The notes under the pieces are model-generated. The model was not told the origin of the DNA. It searched no databases and worked only from the letters and a program-made list of their open reading frames with translations. A stretch of 64,000 nt of DNA. Origin: Trichoderma breve (Eukaryota > Ascomycota > Sordariomycetes > Hypocreales > Hypocreaceae). Position numbers and translations under genes: made by a program. Of this stretch, positions 1 to 12,300 are shown one piece after another. The first letter of the stretch is position 1. Each line of letters opens with the position of its first letter. Where the stretch lies: positions 1,674,001 to 1,738,000 of the forward strand of contig NW_026611593.1 of assembly GCF_028502605.1 (NCBI RefSeq). Direction: 5' to 3'.

Positions 1-3000
1 GCCTGGTGGGACACACGGTCCTGTTCAGGGGTGCGTTAATGGGCCATGATGCTCACATTTGTGCGCCATGATTCGGAGAGAAAAAAAAAAGTCGTGGTTG
101 CACTAGGTGACTAGGCGTGGACTAGGCAGCTGAGCAGCAAATGAGCAGCAGCCCGTGGCCTTTGCCGCGTTCCTGCCGTACTGTAAGTCTGTGACTGCAG
201 CACAGTACATGACTGTATCTACTCCCGCTACATCAATCCATCTCTATGATGCATGTTGTCGGTGTACCAGAGCGGTAGGAGGTACAAGGCGAAGCTTTGA
301 AGGGCGAGGTGGTGGCTTGTTGGATGCACAAAAATAAGCATTTGACGGATTCACACGCCCGCAGTGCAAATGACGCCATGACGATTAGAACAGGTACAGT
401 ATTTTCTATGTTGCTAAAATATCCAAGTACATACATGTAGCTGTTGGTACGCTGGACTGGTTACCTCCTGAGTCCTTACAGTACTTGAGGTTGGATGGAG
501 GTATATTCCTCCGTCCAGCACTACGAAATTGCTGAGCTGACATTGAATGGATGGATGACTTGGTTGGTAATAATATCTGCCCCAGATCAATGCATGCTGG
601 GCTCGCGCTCGGCATCCGTATTCCGTATGTCGTACCTAACTTACCAGACAGTTCATCCGCTCGTACAGGTCCGGTAGGTGCAAGGCAATACGGACGTGCA
701 TTGTTCGCAATCCCAAGGTAAAACCGTCCCAGGGGCCCGGCAGCATGTACATGTAACCTCAGGTCTCCCCGTGCAGGGCCTCGTCCAGCCAGTACCTGCT
801 TCCAGAGCTGTGCCACGTTCCTTCTGGCAGCTCCTCAGGCAATCCATCAGGGTCCAGCTGAAGCAGCCCCGTACCTGTTGGAACATGGCATGTACATGTA
901 CCCATGACCAGCCGTGTACTTACGCCAAAAATGCACCCCGCCTGGTCAGGAGATTCCCTGGTCGGGCCTTAAAATCAGGATCTCCCTCATTCTCCGCCTG
1001 CTGCACCTCCCAACGTCAGCCCCCGGCCCTCACACAACATGGTGCGCAGATTTGCATCTTGAACATACGAGGCCCTAATGAAATACGTGCCAGACCCTGC
1101 CGGGGCTTGTACGCGCACTGATGCTCAGATCAAAGGGGGCTGATGCTGGCATTTAGTCCGTGGCAGTTCTAGAAAGAAAAGGAGATTAATACCCACGGCC
1201 TGCGCCAATCTGGCTGGTTAATTTTCATCTGCCCTGCGAACTCTTTTGTTCTGATTGAGTTGAGATCCAAGCGTGCAACTACTAACCGAAGGTAGTATTG
1301 CTCGGTACTCACTACCACCAACGTCCCTCGGCAGGATCCATGCCCTTCGAGAAGACGAAGCGCCGGGGTCGCTGTTGGAAGCTCACCACTCGAGCGCAAA
1401 AGCATCGTATCACAGCCTCAACACGTGGGCTGTCCCCCTCCCAGCACTGCCATTGCCAATATTATTTATAAAAGGTATATATTCCATACACGGAGTACAA
1501 GTATGCACAAGCACCACATACAGTAGTGCTTTCGCGCCGGCACAACGACAAGACGGCTAGTCGGAGCTGGAGGCTTTGGAAACCCCAGAGAGTGCGCGGC
1601 CTGTGCCGTATATCCTTCTTGGTATCCTTCTTGGACTCCCTTCAAAAGGGACAGTTGACAGAACATCGTCGTACTCGTATGTCGTGACGATCATGTTCGT
1701 ATTTCTCAAGCCCTTTTGACGTCGACGCGTGGCTCAGTCACTTGATTTACATGTCTTCTCGCCACTACGACCGGTAGCACGGTGCCGATTGCAGGAAACC
1801 TTCAGGGTCGCATCGCCGGCCTCCGTATTCAACAAGCTCCGACAGTCAATATTCCTCCTACCTGAGCGCCAAGTACCGGGGGGTTAGACCAGGAGCCACT
1901 GTTACGAGTATTTCCAAAGGACTCTCAAACTGAGCAATTTTTCCCTCCCTCCATTTCATAAAAATAAAGGGGTGTGTCTTTTTCTCCTCGCTGTTTTTTC
2001 CTTAAACTGCCTCCCCTTCAACATACGGAGCAAAGTAAGGCAAACGTCAGGTCTGCGCCACAAAACGTGATGGGGTTCTGCGCCCAAGCCATCAAACCTT
2101 GCCCTGATTACTAAGAAAGTGCGGAGCCTCTGATTCGCGGATCGCGCGCCCTTTGTTGAAGCTGTGTGTTGCTGACAGCCAGGCGTCAATCTTATCCTGA
2201 GCACACCCCGCCTAGTACACACTGTACTTGATGCTATTTATACCGTTGCTCTCTATGCCAGATGAGGTGAGATGGATGTAAACAACAAAAGAAGGTGGTT
2301 GGCTTAAAATACACATTTAGAGCCGCAATGGAAGAGGAAAGAAAAACAACAAATCGTTCTCCAGCTGTCGCGATTGGGCTATATTGCGCGCTTCCTAAGT
2401 GGAAACCTCCCGCCCCGAAAACAAATAACTGGGAAACATGAAACTATGCTACCCGGCAACTGGAGACTAAACCTGAACTCAATCCGCGCGCACTGGTCCA
2501 TGGACGCGGTTCCAGATAATCCGATTAGCTGGCGCGGAGAACAAATTGCCTCAGACTAGAGCGACGAAATCTCTGGCAATGTTTTCATTTGCACAAGCAA
2601 AGAGCTAATCTAATAGGGCGGTGCCTGCGCGCTACTCTAGTCGTAAGTCCGGCTTTTGCTAACAAGTTTTCCGCCGCCTTTTTCTTGGTGCTGGGGGCTC
2701 CAGCAATTTCAGGCGCAGCGAAAAACCATAGGATCAGAGAAGAGAGGCAAAAAAAGCTGCAACGCCCGTGGAGGAGACGCGTACGACTAGTAGTTGACAC
2801 CAATGGGAGGCATAGTCACCATTCATCCTTATCCACCGAATAAGCTACAGCAAAGAGCTGTCCTCAAAAACAGAGAGCAGCGCCAAAGCATTTCCCCCTT
2901 CTCCACCCTTAAAAAACACATCCATCCCACATCCCTCTACTGTTAATTACTGTACATACATACATGCTGCATCTGCCTCCACGGCCCAGGATACTGGGAA

Positions 3001-5080
3001 TCACAAGCCAGACCCACATCTCGAAAATTGCCTAATTCGGTGGAACCGCCTTTCGGCGTCCAATCGACGGTGCAGCGCGTAAACGAGAAAAAACCCAACG
3101 GGATTTAATCCTCGCTCGCCAAAAAAGAGAGATATGAGGAGTCGCATGGCGAATCTGGCGTGCCCTTAAACTTCAACCTGCAACCTCGTCTTTAGCGCCT
3201 TAAAAAAAAAAAAAAAAAAAAAAAAGTCCTTTAAGCACGAGATACTCCAGGTGTTTATCCATCTCTCACTCCGCATTTTTCTCTACCGCCTCGTTCTCTC
3301 TTGGCACCTCTGAGCTGGTGGAGAACTTACAAAGAAGAGAATCCCGGCTAAAACAGAAACGCGCTTTATCATTGCTGGCTTTTCATCCTATCACAAGATC
3401 AAAGCAGCTGCAAAAAAGTAGCGTCCCCCTGGCCCCCAAACCTAAACATACCGTGCTAGCATGGACACCTCTTAGCCACCCGCAATAAGCGATTCGAAAC
3501 GCCCTTTCAACAAAAACACGTAGCTCAAAGTGCCAGTCCTCTTTTCTCTTTCTCTTTATTTTTCCGCAAGCTGTACACGAACTACTGCAGCCCCGCAACG
3601 TCACGAGTGCAGATAGTATATGAAAATGAGAAAACAAATGTCCTGATCCACACAAGCTTGCCTGCCTAGCTGCCTTACCTATTCTCGCCTTACCTGTAAA
3701 CGCTCCCCTCTCTCTTCCCCCCCACCCCGTATCAAACAGAGGAGGGCAGGCAGATCGTAGATCGACAAATCTGACGCCGGAACAACGCAAATCAGGATTC
3801 ACTTTATCCCCAAGGCCCCAAAAAAACAAAAACTCACCCCGACCAATCCGGTTTCCAAAACAGTATAGCGGCACTCTCTAAGACTCGGAGCTAGAGAAAG
3901 TAGCACCACATACTCTTACACCTTAGCTCTTTGGCAGGGAGACAAAGTAGCAAAATAGCAGTAGTGTAGTAGCAAGCCAGCAAGGACCGTATTAAGTCGT
4001 AAACGTTGCCCAAGTCCGTAGTAGTCACCGGCTTTTACTTTTTTTTTTTTTTAAAGCCTTCTGCCCAACACCCTCTTTCTTAAGTAGATCGTTCGCCCCC
4101 CCGGTTCTCGGCCGTATTTCTTGGTTGGAAAAAACGTTTTCCTCGTAACAGAGTTTTCTCTCTCTCTCACCCTCTCTCCGGCCGTCACTGTTTCGTTTCG
4201 TTTCGTTTTTGTTTTTTATCGATTCATCATCATGTTGGACGTGTCACTCATCAGCGCCCGGAAGCGTTTCATGTCAACTCTATTCAACGTGGCCACCGAT
4301 TGAGCGGGCTCTCCCACCCCACGGACAGCCTGCTGGACCTCTGCCCATCGCGCTCGAAACAGAGTTTATCAGGGGAGAAAAAGAGCTTGGAAACTCCCCA
4401 ATTGGTGCCCGCAGTCATAAATCAGACAGCTGAGTAGCTGGAATTCCCATAGGACAAGATTCCGGCGGTTTTTCATCACCATCAGGTTCGCCCTACTGTC
4501 GTCTCCCCCGCGATCCAAAGTCGAGGAGGACCATCCGGTCACGCCTCGCTAATCCGCCCATTCAACCCGCCCCTGCGCTCCCACAGGCCATCCGAGCATT
4601 CTGCTGGACACAACAGGCCACATCCGGGCCAAAATGAGTTTATTCGGCTTTGCCCTCTCCATGGATTCGCACAATCGTCCCATTGGAGACGTCCGGAGAG
4701 TCTCGCGGGGAGTCACCTGACATTCGCGCTAATGGCCCAAGTCCTGGTCGGTGGTCAAAATCGGTGAAAGACAAGGCTATTATTGGTCAGAAGAGAGGGG
4801 GTCCACAGGCGGATTGACCAATCAAGTCCCCAGCTTCCACCGAGAATGCACATCCGATGGTGGTGTAAGTCGCAGGACGAACCCAGAGTCCCCTTGGATG
4901 CCAAATCTATAATTCTCTTGTGTCAGGCAGAGTTCCTGAAGCAGACAAATCTTACACAAAAGACCTGGGACATTGGGCATCTTCACCTTATCGTCCATCT
5001 GACAGGAAGCCACCTGCTTCAATTCGTCCTGGTAGCTAGGCAAGGTCCCACTGCATCCCGTGACTTACACGGATATCAAC
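1..5080. other. Gene-poor 5' flank and upstream region of the Zn2Cys6 gene
   Basis: I see no supportable coding gene here. Open frames are short, overlap on both strands and show no domain-like composition. The stretch holds three copies of the palindrome TACATGTA (432-439, 748-755, 893-900), an A-tract near 3204-3225, a T-tract near 4040-4052 and TTTCG repeats near 4195-4215. The last several hundred bases before 5081 are probably promoter and 5' leader of the downstream gene and contain several short upstream open frames, for example around 4783-5060. Confidence 0.5.
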
Positions 5081-7258
5081 ATGGATTTCCCTCGGGACAT
5101 GACCCGGATGGAACTTGAAAACCCCCGTCTCTCCCCTTCCCCGGAGCTAGAGGAGCTCTTCCACCAGGTCTTCGACTGGCAAGCGTACTCCGGGGACGCT
5201 AAGACATCTGATCCTTCTTCCCATCACCATCTCCGCAAGCAATCCCTTAGCAGGATCATCACCGACATCCCATCCTTCATTAGAGACCTTACTCTTGAGT
5301 CCGATAGGGATTTCTTCGACATGCCTTCGTACTCGTCTGACGATGGACTCACGTCTGACTACTCGGCCGGTCAGACCCCTCCGGACCTGGTCCAGGGCGG
5401 TGGCAGCACCTCGCCCTCTGACCACTCGGGGTCATCTCCCTTCCTAGAGCCACTAGACGATGGCCACTACCACCCGGAGGCTTCCCTCAGGGAGGTTCAG
5501 GCTCAGGACGATGAGTGGACCTACCCTCAGACCGACCCTTCCAAGGGCATGGTCCAAGGTTACCCCCATCACCTGCAAGGCCTAGAAGATCGCCTCAGAA
5601 GGGCCGTCGACCAGTCCTCAAAGCTGAAGCGTCGACGATCTGGCAATGACCTAGAGAAGAGGCAACGGCAGTTGGTTGACCCCGGCCAGACGGCAGACGT
5701 CCGCAAGAGTGGAGCCTGCCTGCCATGCCGCGTGTCTAAGACCCGAGTAAGAAGTCACTGTACCTCCCAGGTCCCCCAATTGAATGACAGGAAAGCTGAG
5801 ATTATCCTCTTCCAGTGCCATGATAGTGGAGTCTGCCCAACATGCAGGAAGGCGTTCCCAGACCATTCTCACCTGGCCTGCACTCGCGCCACACCATCCA
5901 CGTTTTGGCCCGTAATGGGCAAGATCCCCGGTATGTGGCGCACGGCACAATGCAAATTGTGCATCATTTGAGCAAGCCGTTGGTTCAGGGTATTGACAGT
6001 GCATTTTTTGTGTAGATGTTTGGTCCACCAATCCCAAGGATGAGGAGCAACTTTGCTCCGGCCCGCGGTTTTACACCGGAAAGCCCCGAGAGATCTCGGT
6101 CTTCTTTACCCCAGACACCAGCCTGCCGGCTCTGCGCGCCACGGTCCAGGCCTACCGGTCGCAAGGGGGCTCCGAGGAGACGGGCAGCCTGACAAAGGCC
6201 GACTTCCCTCGAGACTGCGTTCCGAGCCACCAGCTTCTGCAGAGATGGGTTGAGAACCAGATCCAGACAGAGCAAAAGTCCGACTTTCAGCAAGCAGTCC
6301 AGAGCTTCGTGTTTGCATACTCGGAAGAGGGCTGGGGACTTCCCAAGGTATGACCCAATGAAAAAAAAGAAGACCCTTTGTGACCTGTCATCACCGAGCT
6401 AACCGTATCTCGCAGCATGACCTCGTCAACAAAGTCCACAGAATGAACTGCTTCTTCCGCATTTGGAAAGCAAGATCGTTCTGGTGCTTGGATCCAACCA
6501 ACAAGCTCACCACTCTCCCACTGTCTGTCCAGGCTCAGCTGAGGAACATTGCCCGACGAGCCATTTACTCACTGGAGCATGACATTCTCAAGGAGATGGA
6601 CGAGTGCATTGCTCAGCAACTCCCAACAAAGACGCAGGATAGAATCGCCATCTGGGCGAGTATGTGGCTGCTCATCCTCATGTACCGAGAGCTCCTGCAG
6701 GGTTTCAAGACCCATATCGGCCGCCTGGCGAGCAGCAAGAGCGAATCAGCCCAGAATAGTAAGTAGCCCCAAAGAAGGATGAAGAAGAGAGATGAAGCAA
6801 ATGAAATGAGCCTGAGCACGAGTACTAACAAACTTGCTAGTTGCCATTCAAGGACAGATCTATAAGCGTCTCGCAGACAGCTTCTTCCCGCTCTTGGTGG
6901 TGTTTTACCACTACCAATTCCGAACAAAGAAAAGCCTGGAGCTGTCACTGGACTGGCTCAAGTCTCCCACTTACCCAGCTGCGGCATGCCATAGCAGAGC
7001 AATCCGCGAGGCTGCCCAGCAACTTCTCGACGCTCGCAAAGACCACTGTAAGCTTCTGCTCGATGCCATGTCATTGAAACCACGCTAACAACTGTATCAG
7101 ATCAGAAACTGCAGTCTTCAAAGAGCGAGATTGATCAACTGCTGTGCGTCTTCGTGGTGAACCACGAGCTCAAGAAGATGAACGCCAGGAAGCGTCCTTC
7201 CAAGGCTAAGTCCTCCAAGCATGCAGTTGAGGACGACTGTGATGATGATGCCGAGTAA
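5081..7258 (+). CDS. Zn2Cys6 fungal-type DNA-binding protein (putative transcription factor)
   Basis: Six exons join in frame to 606 codons: 5081-5746, 5816-5930, 6016-6347, 6416-6758, 6841-7047, 7101-7258. All introns are GT-AG and 53-85 bp. The start at 5081 has a good context (CAACATGG); the frame opens slightly upstream only through a GTG. Removing intron 1 creates a binuclear zinc cluster from residue 213 to 244: Cys213-x2-Cys216-x6-Cys223-x5-Cys229-x2-Cys232-x11-Cys244. A basic KLKRRR patch precedes it. The N-terminal 200 residues are acidic and Ser/Pro-rich, like an activation or regulatory region. The C-terminal half is mainly helical-looking and ends in an acidic tail after a Lys-rich segment. 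Zinc-cluster proteins of this family are nuclear DNA-binding regulators. The last spacer (11) is longer than the usual 6-9. The target genes cannot be inferred. Convergent with the RTG2-like gene 220 bp away. Confidence 0.85.
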
Positions 7259-7478
7259 ATGTTTTACTTTTTCTAAAAGACATGCTTCATGAGTTACGAC
7301 TTGATGACAAACAAGAATGCAAATGGAACGAATGACTAGGAAATGAAAAAAAATTGGCGTCACTGTTTTGGTGTTTGGGGAAAGGGTTTACGGGTTTCAT
7401 GTCTTTTTCTTTTGTTGTTTCGTATGTCTTGTTTTTGCTCACCTGGAGAAAAAATGAAAATTAGACAGTATGAATGAA

Positions 7479-9353
7479 TCATGATTGAATGACTATTTGT
7501 GTTGAGATCGTCTTGGTGGCCTTTGCATTGACTTTAGCCGCAGAGTTGACATGGTCGATGAGATCCTCCTTGTTGATACGTCTGGCAACTTCGCTAGCTA
7601 AGCCAATCTTCAACAAAACTTTGTCCTTCTTGCCCTCTCTGTGCTCGACGTGTGACTCGAAGCTGTGTACGGTTAGACTTTTGGTCATGAAAAAGTCAAT
7701 GCAGGTTTGGGTTTGAAACTTTACCTGATAGTGTCGATTACTTGGCCCGCTTGCTTCGGCATGACGGGGAATATGGTGGCTATGACACTTGCGACGGCAC
7801 CAAGGTACTGGGCCCAGAAAGACGAATCGACACCCCTGTCATCAAGTATACCCTGTAGGCCTTTGTGTAGTTGGGCATCAAGTGGCCCGAGGTTGCCTCC
7901 CCATCTCGCGGCGACGCCAAGACCAAGGAGCGCGCGGACAAGATGAGTCAGGCCCGGGCAGTCAGTGTCACGAGAGACGGCATCGTGGACGGCAAAAGCA
8001 GTATTGGAGTCTGCGTCATGGCCGTGGCGGTTCCAGATCTCTCTAATGAAGAGCATGCCCGCACCGGTATTGAAGATGGTGGGGAGGCGGGCGTGGGCGA
8101 AGTCTGACGGAAGAGATTCTGATAGTTTTCCTAGAATGGCTTCAAAAACTTCTTTTTCACCATCCCGTACATTGGCCAGGACATCAAGAGGGTTACTCTC
8201 TCTAATTTCCTGGGGAAGCTTCATCATCAAAGCGCCTTGTCGATTGGACCCTCCACAGAAGGTGACCCAGCCAAGGTATGGAACAGCTTCGATGAAAGCC
8301 TCGACGACGGTGACGATGGCAGGGAACTGCTGTCTGCGCCTCTTGGACAAGCCAAAGATCTTACCATCGTAGTTTTGGTTCATGTGCAGCATTCTGGTTG
8401 TCTCCTTGAACCGCGAGCCACGAACAGCATAGGTGTTGGAGGACGAGATGGGGTAGGGACTGATAGGGTCGTCATGCATCAGCATGCTGCCGTAGCCGCG
8501 GAACCCGCCACCGCACATGTAAACATCGACGAGAACCTCTTCTCCCGTCTCGTTTGCAGCTTTGATGGCTTGTAGAGCGGAAAACTTGGAGCATAGTTCG
8601 GCGTATAATTTCCGGAAGCCATCCCTTAGGTTGGCCGTCTCGGCAGCGCGCACATGCTCGGGATTCTCTTGTAGCACACGCATTAGCTTCGCGGCACCAT
8701 AAGGCAGGCTCCCTCCGGCACGAGCTGCCTCTATTTCGTAGCCTTGATTGCTAGTGTCCACCCAAGTCATCTGCACGCTTCCGCCCCCAAGGTCAAGGAA
8801 CAGAGCACCGCCAGGAACACCCCCAAGGCCACTCCTCGATCCCATGACGGCGCCAAGTAGTGTCTCGACGGGGGGATCAAGGATGGAAACACTCAGTCCT
8901 CCAGTGGCCTTTGCGATAGCATCTAGCATCTCAGGGGCGTTGACGGCCCGCCGCATGGCCTCAGTAGCCAGCATCATGATATGTTGGGGAGGGACATCAT
9001 GAGAGACGGCAAGATGGTGAAAGCGTGCTATGGCAGAAGACACCGATTCTATGATTGCGGTAGGGAAAACAGGCCCGGAGGGGGACGGTGTCAGGGCATC
9101 AAACAGCGAAATGGCCTCTCTTGCAGAGTAGACCGGGGTGAGAAGACGAGCACGGGGAGGTGCCAGGGAAGTGATGCTGAAGCGAATGCCATTGCTAGTG
9201 CCATTGTCAATGCCAGCAGTTCAACCAGAAGAGCTTCCAGGCAACTAACCTGCCCATGTCAACGACGGCGTACAGGTGGTTCTGCTCGTCTGGCCGCCAT
9301 TGGGGGAGCTTCTGGGACAGATTGTCCAGCGTCACGGTGTTGGCGGCTGGCAT
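7479..9353 (-). CDS. rtg2: Ppx/GppA phosphatase-family protein, RTG2-like retrograde regulator
   Basis: Three exons on the minus strand (9353-9250, 9194-7725, 7662-7479) join to 585 residues, almost the length of yeast Rtg2. Splicing of the 55-bp first intron assembles the N-terminal actin-like ATPase-fold motif VDMGSNGIRFSI at residues 31-42. A second phosphate-binding motif, DLGGGSVQMTW, follows near residue 169. These two glycine-rich loops define the exopolyphosphatase/GppA superfamily. In yeast, Rtg2 is a cytoplasmic sensor that relays mitochondrial dysfunction to Rtg1/Rtg3. Filamentous fungal orthologues are usually annotated retrograde regulation protein 2, but their signalling role is less established. 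The start codon follows ACATC and lies just upstream of the conserved motif, so it is credible. The last exon encodes a Lys/Arg-rich tail. It could act mainly as a polyphosphate or pppGpp-type hydrolase; the sequence alone does not decide this. Confidence 0.88.
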
Positions 9354-12300
9354 GATGTAATGGCGTCCGCCTTGTTTTCGTAGTCCGAGTCTGATGGCGT
9401 CCTCCCCGTCAGCCAGTCGGTCAGGAGAAAAAAAGATATAAAAAAAAAATCAAATCACATCGAATCACAATACGTACAGGTGGCAATACGAGCGCTAGCC
9501 TCGAGATACCTGTCACAAACCGACAGCGATGCACGATCTGGGTCGATCGGTCTGAGGCCCGAATGCGACGGGATTTTGGGTTGGCAAATGTTGGTTGGAA
9601 AAAAATCCATGCTGGCGTGGGGTTTCAGTGGATAGTAGCGGACGGATCCGAATCTCCGACGCCTGGAACGGGTACCTAGCGGAAGGGCACGCGAGACGGG
9701 CCTAGGGAGATCTCGAATCTGGAGCTTCGAAACGCTAAGTCGACGGCTAGAGTTCTTGGGTTTGCAAGAGGATGAGAAACGAAGTTTTCTGGCAAGCTCT
9801 TTTTTTGCAAAGTCGGGGGAGAGGCATAGATGCCCAACAAGACCCCCACCATATATGTATTCGCAGCAAAGCTCATGCACTTCATCTGACATCTGGCGAA
9901 TAACCCACAGCCCTCGCAGCCTCGACCAATCGATGCCGCCATTCACCTTGTACACAGAGGCATACGTGGAACAGCGTCGTCCTGTCCATGCTGCCGCCCT
10001 ACATATACCTTACATATACTCGCAGTACCTAGTACGAGTCGAGTATCTCGTAATTCGTGATGCTGCTTCTGCCCGTTGCTCCATCCTCCCATTCCTACCT
10101 CCTGTGCATGCGCACATACTCGTACATACATACATAATCCCCATCCGTACATCCGCTTGCTTGTTTGCTTGCTTGCTGGTTTGTTTGCCTCTGACTCTGG
10201 CTCTGATCGTGGCCCTTCTCCAGCGTAAAAGCGTGGCCTTGACTCACGCATGTCTGTCTGCCGCAATATGACGAATAACTGTGGAGCGGCATCTGCGAGG
10301 TTGTCACCGGGCGGACGCGGCTGACCTCGTTCCGACGAGATTGATTGGTACGAGGCCACCACCAAAAGACGAGGATGGGGAGGACGAGCAGCCCCCTTTG
10401 AGCTTGACAGACAGGTCCGATGTGAGTTGGATGCACATGTCGGTCGATGGCATCATCTAGGATTAGTGTGCTCAATTCCCCCAGCAGCGTGCATAATCGC
10501 AGTGCATCGTGTCTGAGGCTGGCTCGTACAATTCATCTCCCATATTATGAACGTGTAATCGGTAAGTGTACGTGTACGTGCATGCTGTCTTAGTAGGGAG
10601 AGCTTGTCAGCGACTGCAATACCATGACTCTCAGGCACAAAGCACGAGTAGTATAATAGAGGGCTTGAGACACGTACCACGCATGCCTACATGTCGGCCA
10701 AGCACATGTATGGGGCTTCTCAGCACCTGTAGGAACTTGTTGTAAACCACCTCGCCTGCACCTGTAGCAGCAGCAGCAAGTTGCTATTCGCCCGGCTCCC
10801 TGGCCCTAGATGCCGCCTGCGCTGAGGTTACATGAGACAATGCACTCGGGAGTTGTTATTCGAAAGTGGGAATGAGCAAGCACTCTTCCCCATCTGTGGA
10901 AATGGGTCGATTCGAAAAGAGCGTTTTCAGCCCTGGAGAAACAGGCCGTGTGTAGTCTCGAGTCCTGCCAATGACACGGATCCTATTCCCCCACATTGCC
11001 GGAAAGCAAAGTCGCCTCGCAAAGGTGGTGTCGCTTGGAGTCTGCTGTACAAGTCCTCGGAAGGCATGCACAAGTTGGGTATGTGCGTTGTTCGCGCCCA
11101 CATGTCCATACCTACATATGCGTGCTGATGACCCCTCAACGGCAGCATCAGCGCGCACGCTGCAACCAAACCGGTGAGGAGGAGCAGAATATGCGAAGGA
11201 GTAGGGTAGGCCAAGGTTCAGGTTGATTATCTTGATAAAGGATGGATCATCTTCGGTTGGATATGGTAATACCTGGCAGTACTAGTGGTATATAAGAAAA
11301 GAATAGATAGATAGGCAGCTCATTAGGCGGCTTATGAAAGAATTGGCATGGTTGTTGACTTTCCGCTTTGAGAAGAGGGTGATGGGCAATATGGCGCGCT
11401 GTTTTCTCGCCCAACCCGGCCGTACTCGGGAGGTGACTCTTGTTGACTGCTGCCCAAGGACCAAAGGTACCAAGATGGCGTGTGTCTGTCTACTCGTACA
11501 TCTACTGGCAAAAATATGAACAGAACTGGGAACCAGCAATGCTCAAATAATAAAAGGATAGTTCCTGGGATAATAACCTAGTGCTCCTGGTTCATCACAT
11601 CACAGTAGTTGGATCATTTGCTGTGACTCCGACGCGGCTTGTTCTCTTCAAGCTTTTTTCCGGTTTGTCACAGGCACTTTGTTTCCGTATTCCCGTACCA
11701 TGGAGGCAAGGCCCCTCATTAGCCTATCCGAAGCCACTCTTTTCAACGTATCAGGGAGGGCTCCTTGTCACTGCCCAATGGCTCGCCACATGTCTGGCAC
11801 GGCCTCATTGGAGCATCGGGAGCTCGACGTGCGTGCTTGTGACTGGCAGCGATATGCTCCAATCATGGGTGGGCCGGCCGTACCCGCAGTGTCTCTCACT
11901 CACTTCCATTGTACTGTATCGTACATGGTCGATATTCGCCGAAGCTCTTGCATGGCGGCTGCGACTCTAATGTGAGGATCCCGAGCTCCCGTCTTAAAGT
12001 AAACGTTAATTTCCAGTGTCAATGTCAATGTCAGTGTCAGTAGTGATAGTCAATGTCAATGACAACGGCAGTTCTTATCAGTCAATCATATCCTTGGCCG
12101 CATCATCAATCGACGACATCAGTCGACTTGATCCCGTCCAATCAGCATTTGTGTTGTGCTCCCATTGGCTATCGGCCGAATGCCATCCCCTCGCTTGCTC
12201 GCTTAACTGATAGCAAAGCCCCGCTTTTATGATGCACATGTTTTCCCCTCAGACGCGTTTAGACGCGTTCTTTTCGCGAAATTGCACTTTAGCGCGCTGA

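Noticed and set aside
3383..3874. 163-codon minus-strand open frame
   Set aside because: No motif or homolog-like feature, no start context and no splice partners; chance frame.
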